Assembly: GCA_025667525.1 (NCBI GenBank)
Contig: CM046882.1
Coordinates: 22,270,488-22,334,487, forward strand
Length of the DNA stretch: 64,000 nucleotides
Direction of reading: 5' to 3'
From: Glebionis coronaria
Lineage: Eukaryota > Streptophyta > Magnoliopsida > Asterales > Asteraceae
Shown here: piece after piece, positions 47,974 through 62,087 of the stretch
Layout of the letters: the number at the start of each line of letters is the position of its first letter
How positions within the stretch are numbered: the stretch's first letter is position 1
The notes under the pieces: generated by a model
Told to the model about the DNA's origin: nothing
The model's input: the letters and a program-made list of their open reading frames with translations, nothing else
Databases searched by the model: none
Program-made: the position numbers and the translations under genes

Positions 47974-49795
47974 TAAGGTGGAACTTCAAGGCAGTCGGGT
48001 CGAACCATTTATGGATCCTCATACTGGGGTAAATCCAAGGAATGAATATGAGGATCAAGTTGAAGATGAAGTAGTTACAATGCCTCAACAACAGAATCTA
48101 GACAACTATGTTCTGGTGCGTGATAGAGCTAAGAGAACAATTATTGTACATGCAAGGTATAGGAATGAAGGTAATGTATCATTGTCTAGATCATCAGGGT
48201 CTAGGGAAGAAGATGATATTACGGCTTATGCATTTGCTATTGCTGAGGAAGAGGATACACATGAACCAATCACATTCTAGGAGGCGATTAATTCATCTGA
48301 AAAGGATGAGTGGGTTCGTGCTATGGAGGAAGAGATGAGTTCTTTAAAGAAGAATCATACTTGGGAGTTGGTAGATCAACCACGTGGTCAAAAGCTATTA
48401 AGCTACAAGTGGTTGTATAAGATTAAAGAAGGGGTTGAAGGCGTTCAGAAACCAAAGTATAAAGCAAGGCTGGTAGCTCGGGGGTTCACACAACGTGGTT
48501 CGACATACATCTATTAGGGTGATTCTCTCATTAACTGCTTGTGAAGATTACGAGTTGGAACAACTTGATGTGAAGAAGGCGTTTTTGCATAGTAATCTTG
48601 AAGAAGCCATTTATATGAGGCAGCCGCTTGATTTTGAAGAAGGAATGGGCAACAAGGTATGTTTGTTGAATAAATCTCTTTATGGTCTTAAGCAGTCTCC
48701 AAGGCAGTGGTACAAACGCTTTGATGTGTATATGGTCAGTAATGGGTTTAGCCGTAGCCGCTATGATAGCTGTGTTTACTTCAAGGAGTTTGCACCAGGT
48801 ATGTATATATATCTACTATTGTATGTAGATGATATGTTGATTGCTTGTAAAAGCAAGTCTGAGATCGAATATACCAAGGGACTGTTGCGAAAAGAGTTTT
48901 ATATGAAGGAACTTGGTCCAACTAGGAAGATACTTGGTATGGAGATTATCAGGGATAGGGGTAACCGAACACTGAAGGTGTCTTAGTCGGGATATGTGCG
49001 AAAAATTCTGAATAACTACAAAGTAGATAATGGCAAGTCGGTCTCTGTGCCATTGGGAGCACACTTCAAGGTATCTTTGAAGGATTATCCGTCGAGTGAC
49101 TAGGATGTGGAAAGAATGAGTAAGGTCCCATATGTGAATATTGTAGGTAGTTTAATGTACTTGATGGTTTGCACTAGACCGGATAGTGCGTATGCTGTTT
49201 GCATTGTGAGTAGGTATTTGGCGAATCGAGGTAAAAATCACTGGGAAGCGGTGAAATGGACTTTGAAGTACTTAAAGGGCACTGTTGATGTAGGTCTAGT
49301 GTATGGTAGAGATCAAGGGAAGCACGTGGATGTTGACGGTTTTGTGGATAGCGATTATGCTAAAGACCTTGACAAGGGTAGATCGATAACCGGGTACGTG
49401 TTTATGGTACATTGCTGTGTTGTGAGTTGGAAAGCAACTCTGCAGCATGTGGTTGCATTGTCTACTATAGAGGCGGAGTATATGGCGCTTACGGAAGCTG
49501 TTAAGGAAAGCATTTGGCTTAAAGGTCTACTAATCGAGCTGGAATAAACCTAAGGTCAGTGGTTGTGAATTGTGATAATCAAGGGGCAATTCATCTCTCA
49601 AGAAATGCAATGTTTCATGAGAGGACAAAGCATATCAACGTGAGATATCACTTCATTAGTGAGATCGTGGAATCTAAAGAGATTGAAGTGGCAAAGATAG
49701 GCATGGAAGATAATGCAGCTGACGCTTTCACAAAGGTGGTTCCAGGTCCGAAGTTCAAGTATTGCATGCAGATACTTGGAGTCGGGGATAACTAG
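47974..49795 (+). pseudogene. Copia reverse transcriptase and RNase H, broken
   Basis: This is the continuation of the copia polyprotein after the inner insertion. It has an acidic linker, then a TAG at about 48278. The RT start reads EEEMSSLKKNHTWELVDQP and KYKARLVARGFTQR. The stretch that usually links this to HTSIRVILSLTA is deleted at about 48500 and leaves a stop. The catalytic blocks follow: EQLDVKKAFLHSNLEEAIYM, LYGLKQSPRQWYKRFD and YLLLYVDDMLIACK. Stops lie at 48984, about 49100 and 49547, with a frameshift after it. RNase H is seen as [52 protein letters not shown], and in 49559-49795 VNCDNQGAIHLSRNAMFHE, EDNAADAFTK. Confidence 0.93.
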
Positions 49796-49816
49796 TCTTG
49801 TCACTAAGGTGGAAAT

Positions 49817-50156
49817 TGTTAGTATTAGTGTCGAGTCTAGTTAACGTATACGATAAGTAGAAGGTACCTTAGTGTAGTTTTCTTAATGTAGTATGTTTTG
49901 AGTCCGATGTGGGTTGCAGCCCAATTCTAGGTCGGTTAGGATTACCCCTCATCTCTATAAATAGAGATGAGGGGTGAAGGACTCATTACACTCGCATCTT
50001 TATTCTTTCGTATGTAATCGATCATTAATAATAAAAGATTAATCGTTCGGTTACCTTTGTGGTGTGTTGTCTTATGGGTTTCGTTTTCGATCTTCTTTAC
50101 GGTAATCTAGGTTTCCGCTAATCAATCCTCGGGTTGTTGGGTTATCGATTCCAACA
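49817..50156 (+). repeat. 3' LTR of the copia element
   Basis: It is 340 bp and preceded by AAGGTGGAAAT. The perfect inverted repeat around TATAAATA is at 49944-49975, identical to the left copy. Confidence 0.95.
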
Positions 50157-50306
50157 GATGTTTAGCAGTAACAGCTCGAAGCTCCTTCAACGATTTACGT
50201 TCACGAGGATACACATTAGTCTCTAATATATACTACATATACAACACATAAAGTTATGTGTCCAGTTTTGAATATTTGAAGCAAAATGAAACATCATTAG
50301 TGGAGT

Positions 50307-50545
50307 GTTTCTTTCAGCTTATAGCCGCCTTATGACTTATGACTTATTTGGTTTTCGGCTTATGTTTCATAAGCTTACTATTTGTGGCTTATTTTTTAAT
50401 ATTTCGGCGAATAGAAGTTTATTAATTTATTTTATCATAATGAACTTATATAAGCCGAAAAGATTTATAATAAGCCACATAAAACGAGCTTATGAATCAT
50501 AAGCTTAAACCAAATAAGCCATAATCCGGCTATATAAGACAAAAA
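50307..50545. mobile_element. Fold-back MITE in intron 1 of CCoAOMT copy C
   Basis: Inverted arms include TTTGGTTTTCGGCTTATG near the left end and a CATAAGCTTAAACCAAATAA-type right arm. It is the counterpart of the MITE in the intact gene (58380-58597), with diverged outer ends. Confidence 0.75.
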
Positions 50546-50636
50546 AACACAACATAGAGATAGAGTTATGAAAAACCTTGTATAGCTCATGAGTTTGCAA
50601 TAAGCCTTTGGGTTCAGTTGGCTTTTTTGGTTCCAT

Positions 50637-51250
50637 TGTTTTTTCTTGTGTCACGAAATATTTTGTTTGCAAAGTTTGTCCTTTATAAGCACATAAAAAT
50701 TGAAGTTATTTTTGTTTTTGCAAATATAGTCCCTAAGGGGATGCTCACTGGTAAACCCAATTTTTTTTTTGGTGATTATGCTAATTTTACTACCCGAAAC
50801 CCACCAGTGGTATTAATAGACGACGTTTCCGGGTTTAGGCTCTTTGGACCTCAGGTTTCGTGTTTGGATCAGTGATTAGTCTGTTTCTCAGGTATAATAT
50901 GGTCCTTAGGTTTTTTCTTGTAACCAAAATATGTTAAATTTACAATTATTCATATATCTACATTTATTAAAGAATTATATATATTTGGCTAATGTAAGAC
51001 AAAAATGAGTAACTATAATCGTCAAGACTGCAACTTACTTTAATGTTCGTTAGGTCCTCAATGGATGTCTAGCTAGTACGTATATTGAAGGACGGAACCA
51101 ACGGTATCTTGGAGGTTTTAAAACACCCATGAATACTTGTGTCGTAGTGTAAATTGAGGAGACAAGAAGAAACAATGACATCATTATTTTGTTACTAAAA
51201 TTGGAGCGGTTATATTGTTTATAAATAGATTTGCGAAGACAAGTGGAGAT
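50637..51250 (-). promoter_or_regulatory. CCoAOMT copy C 5' flank
   Basis: It is similar to the 58685-59880 flank of the intact gene. TATAAAG (minus strand, 50681-50687) lies about 45 bp before the ATG. Similarity runs to about 51235 (AAATTGGAGCGGTTATAT block). An open frame at 51184-51441 on the minus strand has no recognised domain. Confidence 0.5.
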
Positions 51251-51503
51251 GAGCTAGGAGAAACATGTGAATGTAAAAAATCCACAAAAACGTCATGTTG
51301 AAGCTCCAATTTCAATGTCACGGAGTTTAAAAAACTGAAGCCAGCCCGGCTTAAGACTATTATGAACCTTGGATCATTACTTAATAAGTTCCAGCTTAAC
51401 GTTACAGTAGAAAATTTGACATGTTGATTGTTAGCAGACATGGTTTTTCATAGCCAACTCAGTGTATCTTAATCATTCTCATTTGGTCCGGGAGACATTT
51501 TAT

Positions 51504-51713
51504 TCACTTACATATTGACATTGAGAGTGCATCACAGGACTTCATGTATCAAAGCCAAAGTGTGGTGCATATTTCTTACTAGCTTTCCTGAATTGACGTT
51601 TTCAGTGGTTTTGCGTGTGTTGGAGGAATGGAAAGGTGTATTAGAGATCACGTTACTCATCCATGGTAACGTTTCTGGTAATGTCTATAAAACTTTCATT
51701 CTAGATGTATGAC
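51504..51713 (+). pseudogene. F-box/LRR-like fragment, plus strand (copy B)
   Basis: It is the counterpart of part of 9680-9945. Here the frame is cleaner (SFPELTFSVVLRVLEEWKGV, HGNVSGNVYKTFILDV), but the upstream leucine-rich part found in copy A is absent because similarity starts at CACTTACATATTGACATTG. It is only a fragment. Confidence 0.45.
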
Positions 51714-51978
51714 TCACTCGCCTGGATTGAAGTGGAAATTGGGAATCTGGCAAGAAAGCGCACAAGATTCTTGGATAACTGATAATCTGATATTGATGGT
51801 CTGTCTATTTAAAGGCCACTAGTCATCTGATGAGGAGGAGGAGGTAACACTTGACAAACTAGCAATTATATCAACCAACTGCACATTCGTTGAGCGTCAA
51901 CTTAAGTCATAGTGTGTGTATACTATTATCTAAGCATAAAGCCGAATGGTATAAAACATTGAACCAATGTTCTGAATT

Positions 51979-52141
51979 CTAGTAGAGACGTATGCAAATG
52001 GTGATGCCAAAAGGAACTGTAGAGATGTCAATACGAGGGTCTGCTACGAGTGATTTGTTGAACTCTATAGCTAGCCACTCTACCCTCTTTGAATACTTTA
52101 AGAATCATTTCTTCAGGTTGCGCGACTGATTCAAACTAAAG
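51979..52141 (-). pseudogene. CCoAOMT last-exon fragment (copy B)
   Basis: It is the same truncated piece as 10219-10381, with the same right-hand break after the codons for SVAQPEE. It lies downstream of the F-box gene. Confidence 0.85.
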
Positions 52142-52190
52142 CATATCGGGTTGACCAGAAAAGATAAATAATAAACCCAGCTTACACGAA

Positions 52191-52610
52191 ATAATATCCC
52201 ATTGTAACAACCTAATAAACACACATTATATAATTTTCATGAATTAACCAACCGGTATCTCACATGTGAGGCACTTTAACAACCCAGGTCCGTGTCCTCG
52301 TATCTTCATCAACAGACACTCTTTATTTCATGATGTATGACCTTTAATATGTCACTCATGTTGTATGTAAGGCAACTTAACCTTCGCAAACAATCATCAC
52401 AACTTCCATAAAAAGCATGCTCGACTCACAACCTTCACAAAAAGTATAGAACAATATATTAGTACTATAAACGACTAGTAAAGCTTTTAAAACATTTAAT
52501 AAAAAGAAGAAATAAAATGAATACCTGTTGTGAGATCTAGTATCATCATGTTTACTTTCTACAAGCTACTTGCGCTATCATTATAATCTAATTCAGAGAT
52601 TAACAACAAA
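52191..52610. other. Copy B-specific segment
   Basis: About 420 bp are absent from copy A, bordered by AAATAAT on both sides (one copy in A at about 11318). It is either an insertion here or a deletion in A. No gene was recognised. Confidence 0.6.
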
Positions 52611-52697
52611 AATAATCACTTCGATCAGATGGTTTTTCTCAATAAACTTATAACAACAAAAAGTACTAATATCAAAAAACAAGCCACCATCAACCTG

Positions 52698-54222
52698 TCA
52701 ATCTATTGGCCCGTCTATGGCAACGCGGTCAACCTTTTGTAAATTTTCCTTGAGATAACACTTGAGATACCACTTGAGTAAGTTTTTCCTTAATTCGATA
52801 ACATCAAATTGCGTCACTGAATGGCGCCAACATCTTATGGGATGCGAGGTGCACAAGCTGCATGAATTCTCTTGGTTTCTTGAATAGACCCCATGAACCA
52901 ACTGCATGTTAGCAGAACAAAAAGTTTACAAAATTCTTTCTTAACAAAAAGTCACAACGATGTATTTACAACAAAATGACCACCATTTTCTAAAACTATC
53001 CGAAGTATGATCTTTGCAGTAGTGTTAATTAATGAATTTGTGTATATTCTAATAGTTAGGAATAGTACCTTTAGTCTTGCAACAAACAAACTCTGTAAAT
53101 GAACTCGAACAACCTTCAGCCGAGGTGAAATCCAAAGCATTGAATCGGCAAGATCAACAAGATCGATAGTATCTCTTGTTCTTGAAGTGATGATATCTAC
53201 TAGTATCAGATTAGTTTCATCCAGTGGAGGCGTAAGATTTTGTCTAAGTTGTTTCGGTATTATAATATTCTACATTACAACAAGAAGACCAAATTAGGTT
53301 TAACAAATATAAAAACATAATATAAACATATATTCACAAACTAAGGTTTTCCAAAACGTACCTTCTCAGAATCAGTCTTAATCACCAACCTTTTCGGCTT
53401 CAGACATTGAAGCATTTCATTCAAATCATGAAACCATGTGTCATCACGCTTTTTATACGGACTGGGGTATAGTCCAATATCAGCTGAAAAGAGACGGCCA
53501 ACGATCATGTTGTAAAAAGAACATATTGTACTGCCACTGTAAGTGATATGAACTAGGTTTGGGGCAGTGACTGTGATTTCTTTCGACTCATTAAATTGCA
53601 ACAAACATAACTCACGGAGTGAATTACTTACGATTTTTATACATCCCCTCATATCACAACGACTTAAGGTCAAGACTTGAAGAAGGGGGAATGTTTTGTT
53701 GCAGTCCATAAACATCATGTTGTTCATGGCAACCCCACTTAAATCTATAGTTTTCATCTGGTTGCAGATTCCAAAATCAATTATGCATGGCCTCATACGG
53801 GTTCCAAGAAATCGAAAAGTCTCAAGACGTGGTGTGTTGAGTTCTACGCTTTTCAAGCTACCACAATAGTTTAGCTCAACAGTTTTTAGGTTGAAATTCT
53901 CTAGTTTCAGTGTTTTCATCCCAGAGCACCTTCTTAGCCTAAGAGAGTCTGCCGAGTGGAAGTCATCCGCCAAAATCCTTGATAATTCCTGATCATCTAA
54001 TCTGCGTCCAGTCAGAGAGAGCTTTTTTTGTGATTGTGCAGCAATTCGTCTCCATTTTCTTGACAGGATCCGGACCTGATCTTTCTCTAAAGTTGGAAGG
54101 AAAGAGACGACATGGTGCAGTACAGTCTCAGGTAATCTAGAGATTGTATCGTTGTCACCAAATATACCATTGTGGCTTTCCAGGAATCTTTCCCAAGAAC
54201 ACTGCCTCACTCTTCGTCCCAT
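52698..54222 (-). CDS. F-box/LRR-repeat protein, three exons, intact
   Basis: F-box proteins bring substrates to SCF ubiquitin ligases. Exons: 53362-54222, 53069-53269, 52698-52901. Introns of 92 and 167 bp have GTACGT/TGTAG and GTACTA/TGCAG ends, both phase 0. The predicted protein is 421 aa. The F-box lies at about residues 28-65 (ISRLPETVLHHVVSFLPTLE, then LSRKWRRIA). Leucine-rich segments follow at residues 95-260 (MKTLKLENFNLKTVELNYCG, LQVLTLSRCDM, SNSLRELCLLQFNESKEI). The C-terminal exon has CSLCTSHPIRCWRHS, a Cys/Trp/His block seen at the end of related plant F-box proteins. The ATG at 54222 directly follows ACACAG, so an upstream 5'UTR exon is possible. Copy A shares everything except a stop at codon 10. 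The substrate is unknown. The next gene, 57409-58684, is on the same strand but more than 3 kb upstream. Confidence 0.85.
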
Positions 54223-57200
54223 CTGTGTAATATTTTGAAAATGTTATTCGTTTTCAAATCTGAAATATCCTCTTTACATAGAGTAAGATCAGTGAAGCAG
54301 CAAACACAATATCACGCGTTTATGAATCTGGGATTCAATATCGACTAGCTTACATGTCTTAAATAAAAATTAGGTAGTTTCCGGAAAACATGAACTTATA
54401 GGACATGTATAGGAGTGATGATAGATTTTCTCATCCAAACTCAAAAAAGAAGTTTAAGAAGTGTCTTTTTACTCGAGTTTATGTACCATTCATAGCACAA
54501 CTAATTTGCTCACAAGTTAAGAAGACTCTTGACATATACATCAGAATAAGAAGATATCAAGAAGATAAGTCACTATATAAATCATCAGGAAGCCAGTTCT
54601 GCACCACATGGTCTCAGACTCTCAGTGACTCGCTCAAAGTTTATTGAGATGGACACAAGGCTATGCTGATGCTACATTCTGTCAAATTAGTTCCCTATCT
54701 CAATCACATCCATGAAATTACGAACCTATCTTATGGTTGTGCTTTAATTGGTACCTCATGGAATGAACCTGGCTTGATGCATGATTTACACAACCAGCTG
54801 AAATGTCTTGTTTCATGAAAATTTCTATTTCTTACTTTCTTATTATGTTGATCCTATGAAAAAGAGATAAGAATGTGAAAACTTGAGCCATCTATTCAGC
54901 AACCTCCTTAATAAACTTCGGATTACTATCCTCGTAGAATGTTACATAAAAACCACTATATTATACTACCCTACCGTACCCCCCGCTCCCTGCAACCAAT
55001 TCTTCGGCATACACTTGAGATTCGCCAGCTCTTTATAAAATCGCAGCCAGAACATCATTTTCGAAATAACATAAAGTTTTATAAAAAAAAACATAATGAA
55101 ATATGGAATGGGCCTAACAAAATTGATACACAAATTCAATTAATCTTTATAAGACACAAATCCAAGCCGTTGCTACCGCATGTACTTAGACTATGAAACT
55201 GAATCTGAATTTTGGACTTTGGATGAAAAATTTGCATTTCCATTGCTACCGCATGTACATAGACTATGAAGCATCCATGGATCAATCTCTTTTTAACATG
55301 TATACGCCGTTTTCATAAACTAAAATTAATTACTCGTAACAATCAAGATCCAGAATCATAAATCAATTACCAAATGCGGCAAATTTAGTATAAATGATGA
55401 TTGAACTTACACCGCAGAATTTGAAGTCCACAAAACAATCTTCTTGCCGATTTGTCAACACTCAACGGAATGAAACTGCTTGACCTTCTCCGATCTACTA
55501 AAATATCCTTTCCCCGAACTCAACTCTACGGTTTGATCAAAACTAATCCAATTGCAGCTTCTTGGCAAATCTTTCCTCTAATCTCACCCCTATGATTTAC
55601 TTATCTCATCGGAACTGAATTCAAGGGTTTATAAAAAGGGGCCTTTTTAGGACAAACAAAAGAATAGTTGAACTTACACGATATCTCACATAATGACCCG
55701 AAAAATCCACAATATAACACATACTATAGATCCATAAACCAAATTTGGATCCGAAACAAAACCCGACTCGCAAGCACCCCTATTTAGTGATCATTTAATC
55801 TTTAGCTTATTACACGAATCCGTATTAAGTTTTCACATATCCTATGACATTTATTTCATATTAGAAATCAATGTCTTTTTGTTCCGAAAATAAACATTTT
55901 AGTATTACAGATAATTTATTTCACATAATTCTACCATGGATTTCATGCATTATGGTACTTGGTGTATTCATTCACACAATTGACAAAAAAAATAAAAAAA
56001 AATAGCATCTTATGTACTATGCATTATAGTGTTTGGATTTGCTTAAGCGCGTATTTCGTATGAGCCGATCCCCCTTTCAAATAAATTGATCCAAAACAGC
56101 TTAAAATAGGTATTCAATACCATCATTAACTGCTTTACAATTAGTTCATAATACCACACCATCCTAGTTTTAGTCTGATAACAGCAGCAGGCGAACATTA
56201 TCTGAATTATCTTTTATAAGATGTGACATGTTAATTGTCTAAACAAAGAAAAAATAGTGATACAAGAAAAATAGATTCTTGTAAATGGCCCCCAAAGCAT
56301 CAGTTTAGCAGCTATATTACATGACCAGCTGAGCCAACCGTCAATGTCTTGCTGCTCTGTAGTCACCGTGTTCTCACTGACGGGTACTCAAGAAATGTAA
56401 ATATCAAAACATTGTGTATAGTAAGATAACACGACACGAGTATCTTTGTGCACTTTCTGTTGGACCTTATATATTCCTGATTTTTATATGAGTTTACGTA
56501 GATTAGTCATATACACAACATAACCAGCAATATATCTCAGTTCATCATATTACTTTTTAATTGATACAATCTTTAACGTCAGAACTGGTGAAAAACAGGT
56601 CACACCCCGTCAAAAACTGGTCGGGCCCGGCCAAAACGGGTTGCGAGTCATACGGGTCGAATGAGTCAAGACTTACAGCAACTAAATGAAAAATCTACCT
56701 AACAACTGTGACACATAGCCACGCCAAGTCTCAGCTGTAAAATGGTTGAGATAGTATCACATAGTTGATGACATCGATGACACGAGAGGCCTATATTACT
56801 AACAGGATCAGTAGCGCCATTAAAGCTTTTTACTAGGCAGAAATTAGATTCTTGTATTCTGTATGTATGCACGCCTTCTACCGGTCGGACATATATTCTT
56901 GTTGTATCCTAGTTGTCAAGTAAGGTAATCGATCAAAGAGAAACTGCAGAGATGTGGTTTACAATTACACTCTTAGATAACTTACTTAGGGTGATCGAGT
57001 CATTGGATCATACTTACTCGCATATCTTCTTTGGCTCTAATTACACTTTACCTCAGTACACTCAGACTCGAATGTAAAAACTCCACAGAACTTCATGTTG
57101 AAGCTCCAATTTCAATGTCACGGAGTTTGACGATGGTGTCACGAAATTAACATTGGAAACATAAGATTTGTAATGAATATGAAACAAGTCTAAGTTTACT

Positions 57201-57408
57201 AAAAAAATCGAAAAATAGTTTCTTGCATTAGAAAAGAATCAAAAATTATAATCATTCAACAAAATAAAACATTTTTATTTCATTACCAACCACAACAAGA
57301 AATTAGAACACATTTCACCATCTGAACTATCGAAGAAACCAAATATTCAAGACTTAGAATAACCGTACTTTATGCATAAAGGAAAACATTAAACCAATGT
57401 CCCAAATT
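54223..57408. other. Copy B intergenic region
   Basis: From 54403 to 56515 it is collinear with copy A, and from about 56200 to 57400 with copy C. It holds the unassigned conserved frame (about 56280-56400) and a GGTC/CAAAAC-rich block (56590-56665). No further gene was recognised. Confidence 0.6.
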
Positions 57409-58684
<1,276 letters not shown>

Positions 58685-58727
58685 TGTTTTTGTTGTTTTA
58701 CAAAATATTTTGTTAGTGAAGTTTGTC

Positions 58728-58735
58728 CTTTTATA
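58728..58735 (-). promoter_or_regulatory. TATA box of the intact CCoAOMT gene
   Basis: The minus strand reads TATAAAAG, 44-51 bp before the ATG, which implies a very short 5' leader of about 15-20 nt. It is conserved as TATAAAG in copy C. Confidence 0.6.
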
Positions 58736-58739
58736 AGCA

Positions 58740-60189
58740 CATAAAAATGAAGTTATTTTGGTTTTTGCGAATATATTCCCTAAGGATGCTCATTGATAAA
58801 CTAAAATTATTTGTTTGCAATGTTCTTAATTTTACTACCTGAAACCGACTCGTATTGTATAACTACTTTGTTAGGGATAAAACTATAAAAGTGACAACTA
58901 ATGTTGTATCACAAACAATAACATGTCGAACCATAAACGAGGCTTTCGGGCTTAGATTCTTCAGACTTCGGGTTCTGTATTGGATCGGTTGGTTTCGCGG
59001 TTCGGTTTGATCTGGTCCTTGTGTGCTCTCTTGTAACCAAAATATGTAAAAGGGAGAATTTCGTATCTTACAATTATTCTCATCTTAACATTTGTTAAAA
59101 GTTTCTTATTTTTTACATTAATTAAAAGCATTAAATTTGTTTGATGCAAGTCTAAAATGGTTGCCAACAATCCATCAAGATTGCCATCACTTTAATGTTC
59201 TTAGGTCATAAATGGACGTGTAGCCTAGACCCGGACGCACGGAATCAGGTTTAAGTATCGTTAGGTGCATGGAAAAACCGTAATGCTATAAATATATAGC
59301 GATAGATCGGATGCATTTACAATTAATTTAGAAAAAAATGATTTTTTTCTCAAAATTTGATGTTTTTCTCAAAAATTGATGTTTTGTAGAAAAAATCTAT
59401 AGGATTCTCGGGCACCCACGAGAACCCATGATTTCATCCCAAAGCCTAGTACACATATTATATAGTCCATGGTCACTAATAATTGTTTGCAAGAAATATG
59501 TTGAAGCTTAGGAGAAATTCATCTTTAATTTTCAAAGTTAGTTTGTTATTGTATTTTTTTGTTCGGGTTCATTCTTTTTTTAATCATCTTGTTTGAAGAG
59601 AAGGAATGTCGTTTAATTAAATTGCTTTTTCTTTTGTTGTTTTATATGGCTGTCTTTCTAAAAAAAATTCGTAAACTTGGTTATTTAAAAAAAAAAAACT
59701 AATGCACATGCTTAATTTTAAGCTTATCAAGTATAAAAACCCTCATTCACTCACAAAGCAATAAATAATTGTCACCTTATTTTGAGCTTGTCAAGTAGAA
59801 AAAAAGAATTATAATGACATCATCTTGTTACTAAAGTTGGAGCGGTTGTGTAGTTTATAAATAGCATCGTTATATAGATATATGTCATGAAAACTTATCC
59901 ACTTGTTAACTCTATATATACTTGTCAAAGGAAAAATATATACAAAAATAAGTAACTGTAATTGTACATTTGAGATGCAATGAACTAAAAATTAGTCATT
60001 TTCTACTCTTTTAGATGTCTTTTTTTTTAATTTTAGAGAGTCATTTTCTCGTGTTTTATGTTTTTTTTATAATTATGATATTAGTACACTTAATAACTAT
60101 GTGATTTTACATAAAAGAAAGTTCATTATATATTTAAAAATAATATCAGTGTTTAAATAGATTTTATATATTTTGTATGTTTAATTTAT
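58740..60189. other. Upstream flank of the CCoAOMT gene, no further gene
   Basis: To about 59880 it is similar to the copy C flank at 50690-51235. Beyond that it is AT-rich without features. Confidence 0.55.
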
Positions 60190-60500
60190 AAAGTTACGGA
60201 TATAAAATGTAAAAGGTGTTTTTTATATTTTAAAGTCAGCGAAAAAATATAAGTTTCACTTAATTTCATATCATTTATTTAAAATTTAACCACTAAAATT
60301 TTATTAATTACCTCATTTTTTTTAAGTTTTTGTTTTTCACATGTTTAAAATCTATCTTTTTATGTCTTTTCTTTTCTCCGTAAAATTTTTCCACCAAATT
60401 TTCTAATAACAAAAATAAGTTGGCGAAGACTTTTGTCAAATGAAAAAAATTTAGATTGTTTGAAAAAAATAGAAAAATAAATAAATTAAGAGAATGCTAT
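60190..60500 (-). repeat. Diverged relative of the Helitron-like sequence at 19650-19968
   Basis: It shares an ordered series of AT-rich blocks (TTTATTTAAAATT-AACCA, TTTTTTTTAAGTTTTTGTTTTTC, TCCACCAAATTTT) and the TTAAGAGAA edge. No complete terminus was seen. Confidence 0.4.
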
Positions 60501-60664
60501 TTATTAACTTTTTTTTGAAATACAAAATCTCCATTTATCGTTTTCCTTTACCATATAAAAGTTGTATATGTTTGTCATATAAAGACATAGTTGAATGGCT
60601 TATAAGTTTATTTCGTCAAACGGGTAACATGTATATTTAGAAAACTTAATAATTAGGTCAGAAA

Positions 60665-61330
60665 GTAAGGATGAGCATAAAACCGAAAAACCGCGTTAAA
60701 ATCGAATAAAATCGCACCAAAACCCGCTCCAATTGAAAAAGTGAAAAGATGGTTTTCACATGTTTAAAAACCGAACGTTTGGGATGGTTTTTGGTTGCAT
60801 GTATAAACCGAACTAAAAAACCACCCCATCTTACCTGACTATACTATTTAAATATATTTTTGCATCTTTTTATAGCTATATGTGATGTTTCTAATATTTT
60901 TAGTTGTTGGTTTTTTGTTTAAATATATAAACGTTTGTGAAATATAGAATAATAATTGGTTATGATTTTTTTCAGCTAAACTTTGTTAGCTTTGTAATTG
61001 CTATGATAATATTCTATTATGATTTTTGGATTTACAAAATTCTATGATAGCTGATGTTGCTATTATTGTAATATAATTAATGTTGTACTTAAAACTTGTA
61101 ATTGTAATATTATTATTTCATTAAATGAAAAATATACTAGCTAATTCAAATCATTATTGTTAGTTGCAACTTGCAATCATAATGATTGTGATTTGTGTCG
61201 AAAATGATTGAACATTGATGCGGTTATGTGTAAATATGAAACCCAACGCGTAACGTGAAAAGAAAAGATCGAAATAAAAACAGAAACCGAACTGAAAACC
61301 AAAAAACCGAAATTAAATAAAAGACTGAAA
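60665..61330. repeat. AAACCGA-rich region
   Basis: GGATGAGCATAAAACCG begins a stretch with many AAACCG or ACCGAA words (60680-60830, 61265-61330). Similar sequences in inverse orientation lie at 62088-62230 and 63085-63256 (GGTTTTCGGTT). They probably belong to one or more non-autonomous DNA elements with GTGAGCA or GATGAGCA ends; boundaries were not established. Confidence 0.4.
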
Positions 61331-61407
61331 CCAAATAGTTTGAAATTTAAAATACTAAAGTTTGTGATTGATTTTTTTAATTTAAGCATAAAGCCGCTCT
61401 ATCCTTA

Positions 61408-61637
61408 GAGCATCTCCAATGGGGTAAAACCTTTCTAAATTTTTTGCATTTAATGAACTAAATGCAACATACATTTAACAAGTAAATATATATGAAAGAC
61501 TTTGCATATGCAAACTTATTGTGTAAATCTTTTGTAAAGCTTTGCAAAAAGTTTTTGATACAATGGTGAAAACCACTTCTAAAAACTTTTCTAAGTAGTG
61601 AAAAGTTATGAATAGCTTTTTCCTACTGGAGATGCTC
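61408..61637. mobile_element. Small MITE with GAGCATCTCCA ends
   Basis: It is 230 bp, starting GAGCATCTCCAATGGGG and ending in the inverted CTACTGGAGATGCTC. It is the same terminal family as 15481-18253. The left flank is TTA; the right flank is AAA, so the 3-bp duplication is imperfect. Confidence 0.7.
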
Positions 61638-62087
61638 AAATAAAGATGTGAAGTATCATGTTGACTTGCTAACCCTACACAAGTACAAACCAACTTCTAG
61701 CTTCTTAGACTGAAAATAATTGTTCCCTACAATTATGTACTAGTTAGGTAACAAACAATTGCTAGGTAACAAACAATTGTAACAACTTTGTGTACATACT
61801 TTTGAGCCATAAATCTTACCTAATTGTGAATTGCAACCAACTAGATTTATAAATATTTCAGCAACTATATTAGTACAATAATATTATTTATACTATATAA
61901 AAAAGCAAGCTATTTTTAATGGGTTTTATTCAGTTTAAGTCCGTTTAACGATGAGTTCAAGTTCTATAAATTTTTGATCAAAAACATCGGAAACCGTAGT
62001 TACCATAAAAATGTGTGTAAAAACAAACTACACTCGTTATAACTTTTATTATTTTACTATAAATAGCTTTTACGTGATCATGTGAAG

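Larger units (their letters stand above)
35480..50156 (+). mobile_element. Ty1/copia retrotransposon inserted in CCoAOMT copy C exon 2
   Basis: The LTRs are 35480-35797 (318 bp) and 49817-50156 (340 bp), beginning TGTTAGTATTAG and ending CCAACA. The target duplication GATGT is at 35475-35479 and 50157-50161. The primer site is TGGTATCAAGAGC (35800-35812), with one extra A against the usual initiator tRNA-Met site. The polypurine tract AAGGTGGAAAT precedes the right LTR. Gene order gag, protease, integrase, reverse transcriptase, RNase H is that of copia. It carries multiple stops and deletions, a SINE in gag and a 9.35-kb LTR element between integrase and reverse transcriptase. Without these its length would be about 5.2 kb, normal for the group. 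Confidence 0.95.

Noticed and set aside
51184..51441. 85-codon minus-strand frame with Leu-rich text
   Set aside because: It crosses a junction between the copy C upstream flank and the start of copy B, and no domain is recognised; the frame is probably accidental.
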